DNA of 64,000 nucleotides from CAYOZN01 sp964408455 (GTDB lineage: Bacteria > Planctomycetota > Phycisphaerae > UBA1845 > UTPLA1), in assembly GCA_964408455.1 (NCBI GenBank), contig CAYOZN010000013.1:1-64000 (forward strand), in the 5' to 3' direction. The position numbers and the translations under genes are program-made. Numbering within the stretch: position 1 is the first letter of the stretch; every line of letters starts with the position of its first letter. Positions 35,883 to 44,514 of the stretch are shown piece after piece. The notes under the pieces were generated by a model. That model was given only the letters and a program-made list of their open reading frames with translations, was not told where the DNA came from and ran no database searches.

Positions 35883-36449
35883 GCGGTCTAACAACAGGCT
35901 GGTCTTGCTGGGACTTATGTTGGTGTTGCAGCCGGCATGTCGTATGCAGGACCGGCCCCCATGCTGTTCGTGTCGGGCATCTTCGGCACGGCGAATGCCG
36001 ATCATCGCGCGGTCGCAGCCACGGCGGGGGCGATCATCGCGGCAGACAATTCCGGTGATGTCGACGCCGCTGTCGCGTGCTACACCGTAGACGCCGTCTG
36101 GATTCCGCCCGGTGCGCCGGTCCTGCGCGGCCACGCGGCCATTCGCGAGCGATATGCCGCCATCTTTGCCGAGTACAGGCCATCGCTGGCGATCGACATC
36201 GACGAGATTGTCGTGGAAGGCTGCATGGCAGCCGCGCGTGGGAGGACGCGCGGCGAGCTTGTGGCGCACGCGGGCGACAAGCGCGTCGAGGTCGACGATC
36301 ACTTTGTCATGTTACTACGAAAGACGCGAGACGGCTGGCGCATCGCGTGGCTGATGTGGAGCAAGTGCGAACCACTCGGCGGCCAGAGCCAGGCGTACCT
36401 TGATGGAAGTGTGGGACCGGCTATGAGCCGGTCCGGCACAGGGTATTAG
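35875..36449 (+). pseudogene. SnoaL/NTF2-like lipoprotein, frameshifted near its start
   Basis: The ATG at 35875 overlaps the upstream stop and opens a lipoprotein signal (MRKRSNNRLVLLGLMLVLQP, AC). That frame then runs into random Cys/Arg-rich sequence. The SnoaL/NTF2-like body (AATAGAIIAADNSGDVDAAV ... VEVDDHFVMLLRKTRDGWRI) is in the neighbouring frame. One missing C in the run at 35955-35959 would join the two into one product of about 190 residues. Either an indel, or an assembly error; an internal start at 35937 is the alternative. The last 15 codons run into a GTGTGGCA-type palindrome, so the C-terminus is repeat-derived. Confidence 0.7.
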
Positions 36450-36462
36450 CCTGTGCCACACC
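36411..36462. repeat. GTGGGACCGGCT palindrome pair overlapping a gene 3' end
   Basis: GACCGGCTATGAGCCGGTC followed by GGCACAGGGTATTAGCCTGTGCC: two adjacent palindromes of the dispersed family. They include the final codons and stop of the SnoaL-like ORF. Confidence 0.8.
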
Positions 36463-36576
36463 AGTGAGTTGAAGCGTGCGTGAACGCGTCACCAGTGCTA
36501 TAACTCGTTACAGCTTCAACATGGCAAAACCGCCGGCGCGATTCACAGCCGGTATGGATGCAAAGGACAACGCCCC

Positions 36577-38295
36577 ATGTCAGAACAGGCCGTGGAGCAA
36601 GTAGATTTTCCGAGACAATTCATCTCCAAGGACGCCGACCTGGGCGATCCGTCGCAGGTGGAGCGCTTCTACAGCGAGTTGGACGGCCGTGCGCTGAGTT
36701 CGCCCGCGGCGCTGGAGCAGTGGCTCCGCGACTGGTCGGAGCTGGAGGGCTGGCTGGGCGAAGAAGGCTCGGTGCGGCATGTCGAGATGACGTGCCAGAC
36801 TGATGACCCCGTGCGCGAGAAGCGGTTTCTTGACTTCATCGAACACGTCGTTCCGCCCGCCAAAACGTGGTCCAACAAGCTGGAGAAAAAGCTGCTCGCC
36901 TGCGAGCATCGCGCCGCACTGCCGCGCGAGCGATACGCCGTTCTACTGCGGAATGTCGAAAATCGCGTGTCGCTCTTCCGCGAGGAGAACGTGCCGCTGT
37001 CGGTCGAGGACGAAAAGCTGCGCCAGCAGTATCAGAAGGCGGTCGGCGGCCTGACGGCGACACACGACGGCCGCGAGCAGACCATGCAGCAACTCGCGCA
37101 GTATCTGGAGCGGACGGATCGCGGCGAGCGCGAGGCGGTTTGGCACAAGATCAGCGCCGCGTGGGCGGGCATTCGCGACGAGGTGGAGCGCATCTACGAC
37201 GAGATGGTCCGCCTGCGGCATCAGATGGCGCGCAACGCCGGCCTTGAAAGCTACGTTGACTTCGCATTTCGCGAGCACGCCCGGTTCGACTACACACCCG
37301 CGGATTGCGAGACATTCGCGAATTCCATCGCGCAGATCATCGTGCCGGCCGCGCGATCGTTGGCCGAACGGCGCAAGGCACAGCTCGGCGTCGATCGCCT
37401 GCGGCCGTGGGATATGGCGGTCGATCCCGCAGGCCGCGAGCCGCTGCGGCCATTCGAAGGGGCTGCGCGGCTGGTGGAAGGCAGCGCCCGAGTTTTCGAG
37501 CGCGTGAACCCGGTGTTCGGCGAACAGTTCGCGCGCATGCGGACGGCGGGGCTGCTGGACCTGGAGAGCCGCAAGGGCAAGGCCCCCGGCGGCTACATGA
37601 TGAACTACGAAGGCCGCCGGCTGCCCTTCATCTTCATGAACGCCGTCGGCACGCAGCGCGATCTGGAGACGCTGCTGCACGAGGGCGGTCACGCCTTTCA
37701 CGCCTTTGCCACGCGGCATGACCCGCTGGTCGAGTATCGCAGCGCCCCGACCGAGTTCTCCGAGGTGGCGAGCATGGCGATGGAGATGCTGGCGCTGCCG
37801 CACCTGGGCGAATTCTATTCGGCGTCCGATCGGGATCGGTCAGAGTCGGACCATCTGGATGGCATCATCCGCTTCTTCCCGTACATGGCGAAGATCGATC
37901 AGCTCCAGCACTGGGTGTACACGCATCCGCAGCACACGCGCGACGAGCGGCGTGCCGCGTGGGAGGCGCTGGAATCGCGGTTCGAAGGCTGGGTGGATTT
38001 CGCCGGCATCGAGGCCGATCGGGCGTGGGCGTGGCACCGAAAGGCGCACCCGTTCACGGTGCCGTTCTACTACGTGGAATATGGCATTGCCCAGCTCGGG
38101 GCCCTGGGGGTCTGGCTGAACAGCCGCCGGGATTATGCGAGCGCGGTCGAGACTTATCGCCGCGGCCTGGCGCTCGGCGGAACGCGTCCGCTGCCGGCGT
38201 TGTTCAGCGCCGCGGGCGTGGCGTTCGATTTTTCGGCAAAGGCGATTGAGCCGGCGATCAGTGCCGCCCGGTCCCGAATGAGCGAGCTGGCATGA
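36577..38295 (+). CDS. M3-family oligoendopeptidase
   Basis: 572 residues, with AAAGGA upstream. Zinc metallopeptidase with HExxH in LLHEGGHAFHAF (His368, Glu369, His372); the third ligand Glu lies in TEFSEVASMAME. The N-terminal helical half resembles the PepF/oligoendopeptidase F lid. Cytoplasmic (no signal peptide), so it probably trims short peptides. A pair of palindromic repeats follows the stop. Confidence 0.9.
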   Translation: MSEQAVEQVDFPRQFISKDADLGDPSQVERFYSELDGRALSSPAALEQWLRDWSELEGWLGEEGSVRHVEMTCQTDDPVREKRFLDFIEHVVPPAKTWSNKLEKKLLACEHRAALPRERYAVLLRNVENRVSLFREENVPLSVEDEKLRQQYQKAVGGLTATHDGREQTMQQLAQYLERTDRGEREAVWHKISAAWAGIRDEVERIYDEMVRLRHQMARNAGLESYVDFAFREHARFDYTPADCETFANSIAQIIVPAARSLAERRKAQLGVDRLRPWDMAVDPAGREPLRPFEGAARLVEGSARVFERVNPVFGEQFARMRTAGLLDLESRKGKAPGGYMMNYEGRRLPFIFMNAVGTQRDLETLLHEGGHAFHAFATRHDPLVEYRSAPTEFSEVASMAMEMLALPHLGEFYSASDRDRSESDHLDGIIRFFPYMAKIDQLQHWVYTHPQHTRDERRAAWEALESRFEGWVDFAGIEADRAWAWHRKAHPFTVPFYYVEYGIAQLGALGVWLNSRRDYASAVETYRRGLALGGTRPLPALFSAAGVAFDFSAKAIEPAISAARSRMSELA

Positions 38296-38316
38296 CGCGT
38301 GGCCGTGCAGCTTGGA

Positions 38317-38470
38317 GTGTGGCACCGGCTAATAGCCGGTGAGTGCAGTCGCAGGCTAATAGTCGGCGAGTTCAGTCGCATCGCCGCCTGCTTCAGGAAT
38401 ATCATCGTCCTGTTGACGTTGTTAATTCGGAGCCAGCAATCCGGCACCGGCTATTAGCCGGTTCCACACA
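38317..38470. repeat. Pair of GTGTGGCACCGGCT palindromes flanking a 100-bp spacer
   Basis: GTGTGGCACCGGCTAATAGC (38317) with a degenerate copy at 38349 (GCAGGCTAATAGTCGGC), then GGCACCGGCTATTAGCCGGT (38443) ending in TCCACACA. They lie between convergent genes: the M3 peptidase and the deaminase. They could fold into stable hairpins and serve as a terminator-like element. Confidence 0.85.
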
Positions 38471-38471
38471 T

Positions 38472-38942
38472 TCAATACGCCCGATGCCCCTGATGGGCCA
38501 GCCACTCGTCGAACAGTTTCGCGCATTGTGCCTGCATCATTCCCGGCGTCACGCGGACGTCGCTGCGGCCGATGCGATAGACGTCGCCAATGGGCAGCGT
38601 CAGCTCGGTAAAGCCCGCTTTCTGCGCATCGGCGATGCTCGCGCCGTAATACACCGCGTCGAGCTTGGCCCAGTGAATGGCCGAGGCGCACATCGGGCAC
38701 GGTTCGCACGTTGAGTAAAGCGTGCAGCCGGCCAGATCGATCGTCCCCAGCTTTTTCGCAGCCGCCTGGATATTGACGATCTCGGCGTGGGCGGTGGGAT
38801 CGCAGCGATGCCATACTTCGTTGTGATTGGCGGTCACGAGTTCGCCGCCGCGCACGATCACGCTTCCGAATGGGGACTGACCCGCGGCGATGCCGGCGCG
38901 GGCCTGTTCGATGGCAAGCATCATCCAGCCGTTGTGATCCAT
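38472..38942 (-). CDS. Nucleoside/nucleobase deaminase, CDA/guanine-deaminase type
   Basis: 156 residues. Zinc-dependent deaminase fold with HAE (His52, Glu54) and PCPMC (Cys82, Cys85). The sequence TCEPCPMCASAIHWAKLDAV and its length match the tRNA-adenosine/guanine deaminase group; the FGSVIVRGGELV start and DPTAHAEI favour guanine deaminase (GuaD-like). Cytoplasmic. Isolated between repeats. Confidence 0.85.
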   Translation of the reverse strand: MDHNGWMMLAIEQARAGIAAGQSPFGSVIVRGGELVTANHNEVWHRCDPTAHAEIVNIQAAAKKLGTIDLAGCTLYSTCEPCPMCASAIHWAKLDAVYYGASIADAQKAGFTELTLPIGDVYRIGRSDVRVTPGMMQAQCAKLFDEWLAHQGHRAY

Positions 38943-39142
38943 GACGTCCGGATCGTATCATGCCTTGGCGGATTTCAAAAGGCGGCGTGACAAGGCGGCA
39001 CAAAAATGCGACTGGCCGGTCTCACAGGGAAGAACCGCCGGTCACGGGGCCGCCGGCACCGCGGGAGACCGGCCGTTAGAGAATTGGACCGGCCTTTACC
39101 CTGGAAAGCCTCGGCGCCGGCGCATCGACAAGGACCACTCAT

Positions 39143-40414
39143 ATGCAAACGTTGGATTTTGAGGCGATTCGCGGACGGGCAAAGGCCTATGAAAAGCCCA
39201 TGGTCAAGTTCCTCCGCGACATCGTCGCCATCCCCTCGCAGACCGGCATAGAGGGGAAGGTCATCGCGCGGATCAAAAAGGAGATCGCAGCCACACGTGC
39301 GTTCGACAAGGTGTGGGTCGACAAGTTTGGCAACCTGCTGGCGACGATCGGCAGGGGGCCGCGGCTGATCGCCATCGACGCGCATGTGGACACGGTCGGC
39401 GTGGGCGACGTGAAGCAGTGGAAGCACGACCCGTACAAGGGCAAGGTGTCGAACGGCACCATCTATGGCCGCGGGGCCGGCGACCAGAAGGGCGCGACGC
39501 CGGCAATGGTCTATGCCGCGCGAATCATCCGCGATTTGAAGCTTCCGATTGACGACTACACGCTGCTGATGACCTTCACCGTGGCAGAGGAGGACTGCGA
39601 CGGCCTGTGCTGGCAGTACATCGTGAAGGAGGGCGGCATTCGCCCGGCGTGTGTGGTGGTGACAGACTCGACGAACTGCCGCATTCTTCGCGGCCAGCGG
39701 GGGCGGATGGAGATCGGCGTGACGGTACACGGGAAATCGTGCCACGGTTCGATGCCGCACAAGGGCGACAATGCCGTGTACAAGATCGCCCGCGTCGTAC
39801 GCGAGATCGAGCAGCTCAACGAGCGGCTGCGCAAGCACGACTTTCTCGGCAAGGCGACGATCACGGTCACGCATGTCAGCAACAAGTCACCGAGCCTGTG
39901 CGCCGTGCCGGACCAGGCCTACATCCATCTCGATCGCCGGCTGACGATTGGTGACACGAAGGCGTCAGCGATCCGCGAGGTGAAGGAGGCGATGAAGCGG
40001 GCACAGGTGACTGGCGATGTGAAGGTCGTGCGTTACGCGACGCCGACGTACACCGGCCTGACGTATCCGACGGAGAATTACTTTCCCACGTGGTGCGAGC
40101 CGGAGGATGCGCCGCAGGTGCGGGCGGCGGTGGATGCGTACGCGGGGCTTTTCGGCGAACGGCAGACGCCGGGGCGCTGGACCTTCAGCACCAACGGCGT
40201 CTCGATCGCCGGGCTGTTCGGCATTCCCTGCGTGGGTTTCGGGCCGGCGCCGGAGAGCGTCGCCCATACCGTGAACGACAGCGTGCCGATCGCGCAGCTG
40301 GTGAAGAGTGCCGCATTTTACGCGTGTTTTCCGGCGATTTACTGCGAAATCCGCGGTGCTCGCCCGGCGGCGTCGCGTCAACGGGGGGCTTCGAACGGCC
40401 GGCGGCGGGGCTGA
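39143..40414 (+). CDS. YgeY-type M20 hydrolase (selenium-metabolism-linked family)
   Basis: 423 residues. Metal sites: His81 in IDAHVDTVG, Asp114 in GRGAGDQKG, and the Glu149/150 pair in TVAEEDCDGLCWQYI. TFSTNGVSIAGLFGIP and QRGRMEIGVTVHGKSCHGS match the YgeY family, which is annotated as selenium-metabolism-linked in organisms with selenium-dependent hydroxylases. The link here is only suggestive, but a probable selenoprotein lies in the same window. No neighbouring ssnA, xdh or ygf-type genes. Substrate unknown, probably an N-acyl or peptide-like compound. The last 25 residues are a disordered basic tail. Confidence 0.85.
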   Translation: MQTLDFEAIRGRAKAYEKPMVKFLRDIVAIPSQTGIEGKVIARIKKEIAATRAFDKVWVDKFGNLLATIGRGPRLIAIDAHVDTVGVGDVKQWKHDPYKGKVSNGTIYGRGAGDQKGATPAMVYAARIIRDLKLPIDDYTLLMTFTVAEEDCDGLCWQYIVKEGGIRPACVVVTDSTNCRILRGQRGRMEIGVTVHGKSCHGSMPHKGDNAVYKIARVVREIEQLNERLRKHDFLGKATITVTHVSNKSPSLCAVPDQAYIHLDRRLTIGDTKASAIREVKEAMKRAQVTGDVKVVRYATPTYTGLTYPTENYFPTWCEPEDAPQVRAAVDAYAGLFGERQTPGRWTFSTNGVSIAGLFGIPCVGFGPAPESVAHTVNDSVPIAQLVKSAAFYACFPAIYCEIRGARPAASRQRGASNGRRRG

Positions 40415-41233
40415 GCAGCCCTCGGAACGCAGCTTCTTTCCGCAGGGCACACCCGGGCAAATTCTGCGCCCGCACCGGGCCCCCTCAAATGAGACATTTG
40501 TATATTTGTCGCCGCGCGCCTGCGGCCGGCCAACTGCACGTCGCTGAAATCGCACGATTCTTCCCGGCGGGACATAGGAAAACTCACTACGGGAAAACCC
40601 CAGTGCGCGTTTGCCTCGCCGCGCGGCTGATATTTTTTTATTGCGATTCAATCTTTGCGTGCAGCGCGAGTTGCGCAGCTTGCGATGCGTGTGGCGCGCA
40701 GCTTGCTTGGATTGACACCATGGTGGCAATGCATATCTTTAGCGTATCAGGCATGGCAGAGAACGCTGGTTCTCTTCGAAGCGTACGACGCGCATCGACG
40801 TGCCTGGGGGGCGCCGAAGACGGACGCCACTGGAGCAGGAAACGTGAAGCCCGGCGGAGAAAAGTTGAACTGCCGAATTCCCGCAGTCGTAACATGCAGG
40901 AATGGGACACGCGTTTCACAACAGAGGGGAACAGAGGTGCCATCGGCGCAGCAGAGTGGTTCATGCCAGAGCACTCCCGCCCACACCGCATGGCGCGCCG
41001 CTCGGCGCGCATGTGGCCCGGCTTGCTCGGCCACATTCCGTGGTGAGTAGCCTCAGCATCATACCGTGCGTAACAGCCCGCCGCGTGACGCCAAGCCGGC
41101 CCGCCGGGCTTTGCCGATAAACGACGAGCACCAGCAGGATGCGGGTGCGATCATGCAGGTAAGAACGGGCCGCTGACACGGATGCCGCAGTTCGGCAGCC
41201 AGAGCAGCGTCGTTGCGCACAGGGAGGTGAGCC
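40415..41233. other. 820-bp region without a recognisable gene
   Basis: Overlapping open frames exist on both strands but none has a family signature or a good ribosome-binding site. A run GCCGCGCGGCTGATATTTTTTTATT (from 40618) resembles an intrinsic terminator after the YgeY-like gene. A GTGGCCCGGCTTGCTCGGCCAC hairpin lies near 41010. The sequence is less GC-rich than the gene regions around 40500-40750. Possibly an unrecognised RNA or decayed genes. Confidence 0.5.
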
Positions 41234-41320
41234 GTGGAGCGTGTTCGACTCGACGTCATCGAAAAACTGGGTGTTTTGCTGATGATTTCGGCCCTGGCGC
41301 TATTGGCCTTTACCGGCTGA
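41234..41320 (+). CDS. 28-residue single-span membrane peptide
   Basis: GTG start with a strong GGGAGG 6 nt upstream. The translation is a short basic/acidic N-part (VERVRLDVIEKLG), then a hydrophobic helix (VLLMISALALLAFTG), then TGA. It looks like a small inner-membrane protein or toxin-like peptide. No homologue recognised. Confidence 0.5.
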   Translation: MERVRLDVIEKLGVLLMISALALLAFTG

Positions 41321-41364
41321 GCGCATTGGGAGTCACGAGTGTGGCACCAGATTCCGCCGCGCGT

Positions 41365-41517
41365 ATGATCGACAGCGTCATGAATATGGCACTCAGATGG
41401 TGTACCGTTTCGTTCCGCCGGCGCTTGCGGCCTGATCTCGAAACTCGCGAAGGCAAGGATGCGGCCCGTCGCGAACTGGAGATCGGCTGGAAGGCGCAGG
41501 CCGCGATGCCGCGGTGA
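41365..41517 (+). CDS. Possible 50-residue basic protein
   Basis: ATG 41365 opens a frame ending in RRELEIGWKAQAAMPR. It is basic and follows the 28-residue ORF by 44 bp. No good ribosome-binding site and no family; listed only as a candidate. Confidence 0.25.
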   Translation: MIDSVMNMALRWCTVSFRRRLRPDLETREGKDAARRELEIGWKAQAAMPR

Positions 41518-41609
41518 CGATCGAATCGGCGGGCCCTCAACCCCTCGCCGGTTCCGATCGTCGCCCGGATCGCACTTTCTGCTCGTGATCGCCGAAGGAG
41601 GGCGCTGAC

Positions 41610-41882
41610 ATGAGCGTCAGACTTGTTCGCCAGACTGGCATCGCGGTGACACTGTTGCTGGTGGCCTGCTCGCTGGCCCTGGCAGCGCCGGATCGGCCCG
41701 CCGGCGAATCCGAATACTCGTTTGAAAGCGGCCCGGATTGCGCGATGGAGCATACGGAGGTGAGCATTGCGCAATCCGGGACCTTTGCAAGTGCGATGGC
41801 GTGGACTTTGGATGCAGCCCCGGACGCACGTCGCGGGCGCCCCATCTTGACGGCCCATGCCGCGCCAGCCGCATCGCGATAA
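41610..41882 (+). CDS. Small secreted protein of unknown function
   Basis: 90 residues, with GGAGGG 7 nt before the ATG. A clear signal peptide (MSVRLVRQTGIAVTLLLVAC, then SLALAA) leaves a 60-residue mature part with no family. The Cys in VACSL lies before the predicted cleavage point rather than in a normal lipobox. It sits in the poorly annotated 40.4-42.1 kb interval. Confidence 0.6.
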   Translation: MSVRLVRQTGIAVTLLLVACSLALAAPDRPAGESEYSFESGPDCAMEHTEVSIAQSGTFASAMAWTLDAAPDARRGRPILTAHAAPAASR

Positions 41883-42110
41883 TCCGCGACGCCGAGGGAT
41901 GGCCGTTCCGCTCTCTCCCCCGCCGCAGCCTCCCTCGGCGCTTGCTTTTTTTCTTTGCCGTGCGGCGATTATAGTGTCAATTCTGTGACATTCATGTCCG
42001 CATACTTGCCGCGGCCCTGGCCTGCGCGTGTGCCTGCGCCGGATCTCGACGTATAAGCGATTCATCCTGCGATCGATTCGAACGTGTCCCGGCGCAGCGA
42101 TCAACGCGCG

Positions 42111-42638
42111 TCAATCCCGCGGCAGGATCGTGATGTACTCGCGCCACGGGCCCACTTCGCCGCGATACTGCCAGGCCATGCATTTGGCGATCTGATGAAT
42201 GTGGCCCAGATCGTGCGTAACCCACGTTGCCAGCAGATTTTGCAGCGTCACCAAGCCCAGAGCCGGGTGCATCCCGCGTAGTGAAAACTGCGCCGGTTGA
42301 AGCTTCAGGCCCGACAATTCCGCGAGGTTCCGACGGCGAAGCACCTCAAACTCGTCCAGCAGCTCGCCGATGGGCTTGCCCCTGCTCGCTTCGTACATGG
42401 CGTACCGATCGAACGGATCGAAAGGACGCGATTCGCCGTGTTCGAGAATGATCCGCAGCCGGTCCATCCAGTCGGTCCTTTCGCCGTGAATCAAATGGCC
42501 GACGACGTCGAAGGGGCTGAATGTCTCGGGTCCGTAATTGTTCCGAACCCACGGTTCGCTGAGGCCCTGCAGCATGGCCCGCAGGACGCCGGGTGTGTTC
42601 GACAGGACTTCAATCGCATGGTCGAGCTGGAACTTCAT
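42111..42638 (-). CDS. DinB-family protein
   Basis: 175 residues from the ATG at 42638, which overlaps the stop of the upstream cytochrome gene (ATGA); AAGGA is 7 nt upstream. DinB/YfiT-like four-helix fold with the His motif WVTHDLGHIHQIAKCM near the C-terminus and His51 in GHLIHGERTDW. It belongs to the group with PGVLRAMLQGLSEPWV near its start. Coupled translation with a P460-type cytochrome is unusual; the role of either gene is open. Confidence 0.8.
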   Translation of the reverse strand: MKFQLDHAIEVLSNTPGVLRAMLQGLSEPWVRNNYGPETFSPFDVVGHLIHGERTDWMDRLRIILEHGESRPFDPFDRYAMYEASRGKPIGELLDEFEVLRRRNLAELSGLKLQPAQFSLRGMHPALGLVTLQNLLATWVTHDLGHIHQIAKCMAWQYRGEVGPWREYITILPRD

Positions 42639-43450
42639 CGCGTGTCCTTCGACGCTTCGCGCGTTGTTGATGCGGAGGCACCTGCTTTGCCCGCGTAGCC
42701 AAGCCCGAACAGCCGATCGTGCGGAGCATGCTCGTGGCACTTCATGCACGATTCGATGCGGCCGGCGGCGGTGATCTCGCTGCCCTCGGGCGTAAGCGTG
42801 GCGTAGATCCATCCGTTGTCCGTGCCCGGGCCCGGCCCTGCCTTCATCATGACGAACAACGGGCCCTTCGCGTCCGCGCGGTACCAGCGCCCGTCGCGTT
42901 GGAGATAGGTCGTGAAGTGGTCGACGTGTTCGCCGGTTACCTCCCACTGCGCGCCTCGGTACTCCGGCCGCAAGGTTCTGCCGTCGGCATCCGTCATCGG
43001 CGGATCGTCTTCCTCCGGCAGCCACGACTCCTTGACGATGATCTGGCCGGTGGACGCCGGGGCGCCGTCGCTCATCGCCACGTATTCCTCCCGGTCGGCC
43101 GCAAAGAGGAAGTAAAGCTTGCGGCCGTGGGTCGCGGCATCGTCGCTCTCGCTGAAACGCGGACGGCTCGGCGGCGGGACCATGCATAACTCGGGTGCCC
43201 AGCGCAGGACATCATCCACACGTCCCCACGCGTGATACTCGGCGCCGACTTTCAACAGCCTGTCACGCACCGCGGAAGGTATGTCGGTAATGGCTGCCGC
43301 GGGCGCCGCACTCGACGGCGTGCCGTGCGCAACGGCCACATGGCCACCGGTCCGGGTTGATTTTGCCTCGGACGGGCTGCACGCCGGCGGCAGCAGGGCG
43401 AGCCCCGCACATGCCAGCCCCGCAAATGCCGATTGAAGCACGTGTTTCAT
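42635..43450 (-). CDS. Cytochrome P460-like c-type haem lipoprotein
   Basis: 271 residues. A signal peptide with a lipobox-like LLPPAC is followed by an Ala/Pro-rich linker. The cytochrome P460 domain ends in CMKCH (Cys235, Cys238, His239), one haem-c site. Other P460-type landmarks: KESWLPEEDDPPMTD, WYRADAKGPLFVMMKAGPGP and NGWIYATLTPEG. P460 proteins oxidise hydroxylamine or NO in nitrifiers, but many relatives such as cytochrome c'-beta act on NO or are of unknown function. Periplasmic by inference. Translationally coupled to the downstream DinB gene. Confidence 0.82.
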   Translation of the reverse strand: MKHVLQSAFAGLACAGLALLPPACSPSEAKSTRTGGHVAVAHGTPSSAAPAAAITDIPSAVRDRLLKVGAEYHAWGRVDDVLRWAPELCMVPPPSRPRFSESDDAATHGRKLYFLFAADREEYVAMSDGAPASTGQIIVKESWLPEEDDPPMTDADGRTLRPEYRGAQWEVTGEHVDHFTTYLQRDGRWYRADAKGPLFVMMKAGPGPGTDNGWIYATLTPEGSEITAAGRIESCMKCHEHAPHDRLFGLGYAGKAGASASTTREASKDTR

Positions 43451-43544
43451 TGCTAACTAAATCTCCGGAGGAATCCACGCTCTGAATTCTTGCGAACGCC
43501 CAGGTGTTCGACGCTCGCGGCTGCTAATTGTTCCGCCGAACTGG

Positions 43545-44300
43545 CTACTCGGCGGGCCTGCCTGCGCGGAGGTGGATCGGCCAGACCACGCGCCGCGGCT
43601 CGTCGGCGTGGCCCCATGCGGCCGTCAGATCGTCCGCCACGAGCTCCAGCGGATTGCGCCCATGCACCTTCATGTATTTCTTGTTCGCCGACCACGTGGA
43701 GAGATATCCCGCGAACTGCGGGAGCGTCCAGCGATGCTCGCATGCAAAGGCGGGAGTTGGTTCGAACTCCGGGAACGGAAATGGCAGCGTTGCCAGTTTC
43801 GCGTCGATGTACCGCCGCTGCGGCTCCCAGTATGGCCCGGTGATGTCGCGATAAAGTCGATCGACCACGGCATCTACGGCCGGTGTGATATGCGCCGTCT
43901 CGTAGCACCAGACCGCCAGCACGCCGCCGGGACGCAACACGCGCCGCACGCCGGCATAGAACCCGTCGTGCTGAAACCAGTGGATTGCCTGGGCGACGGT
44001 GACGAGATCGACGCTGTCCGCGTCCAGCGTACTCGCCTCCGCCGTTTCGCACCGGTACTCGATGTTCGCCAGCGCCTGGGCCTGTTGAAGTTGTGCAGCG
44101 CTGCCGTCGGTAGCAATCACGCGCTCAAAGCGCGCCGCCAGTTCCACCGCCGCCTGGCCATTGCCCGTCGCGGCATCCCACGCCAGTTGCCGATCGGGCG
44201 CGATCGAGGCCAGCCAGTCGAACAATGCCGGCGGATAGGTCGGGCGGAAGCGGGCATAGTCGGATGCGTGGCCGGAGAACAGGTCGTAAAAGGCGCTCAC
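43545..44300 (-). CDS. SAM-dependent methyltransferase (UbiE/biotin-C type)
   Basis: 251 residues from a GTG at 44300, with GGAG upstream. Motif I is AWDAATGNGQAAVELA; then VDLVTVAQAIHWFQ and the post-motif RRVLRPGGVLAVW. The N-term HASDYARFRPTYPPALF and later YWEPQRRYID are typical of small-molecule methyltransferases in the YcgJ/TMT1A group. Substrate unknown. Stand-alone gene. Confidence 0.8.
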   Translation of the reverse strand: MSAFYDLFSGHASDYARFRPTYPPALFDWLASIAPDRQLAWDAATGNGQAAVELAARFERVIATDGSAAQLQQAQALANIEYRCETAEASTLDADSVDLVTVAQAIHWFQHDGFYAGVRRVLRPGGVLAVWCYETAHITPAVDAVVDRLYRDITGPYWEPQRRYIDAKLATLPFPFPEFEPTPAFACEHRWTLPQFAGYLSTWSANKKYMKVHGRNPLELVADDLTAAWGHADEPRRVVWPIHLRAGRPAE

Positions 44301-44514
44301 GTGGCGGCTCCGAGTACTCGAATACGCGCCGCGATCATAGCCCGGCCCTGAGAGTTCTTCACGCAGCAGGCAACTCGCAAAGCAGGGCTTTGCCATTCGG
44401 GCGTTCCGCGGTCGGCAGCCCATCGAACACGGTCGCACCTGCTCGAATAGCACTTGCCCGTGGCGTGAGTCTAAACGCCCTGCCGCTTTGATGAGCTGCG
44501 GCACTAGCGCGAGA

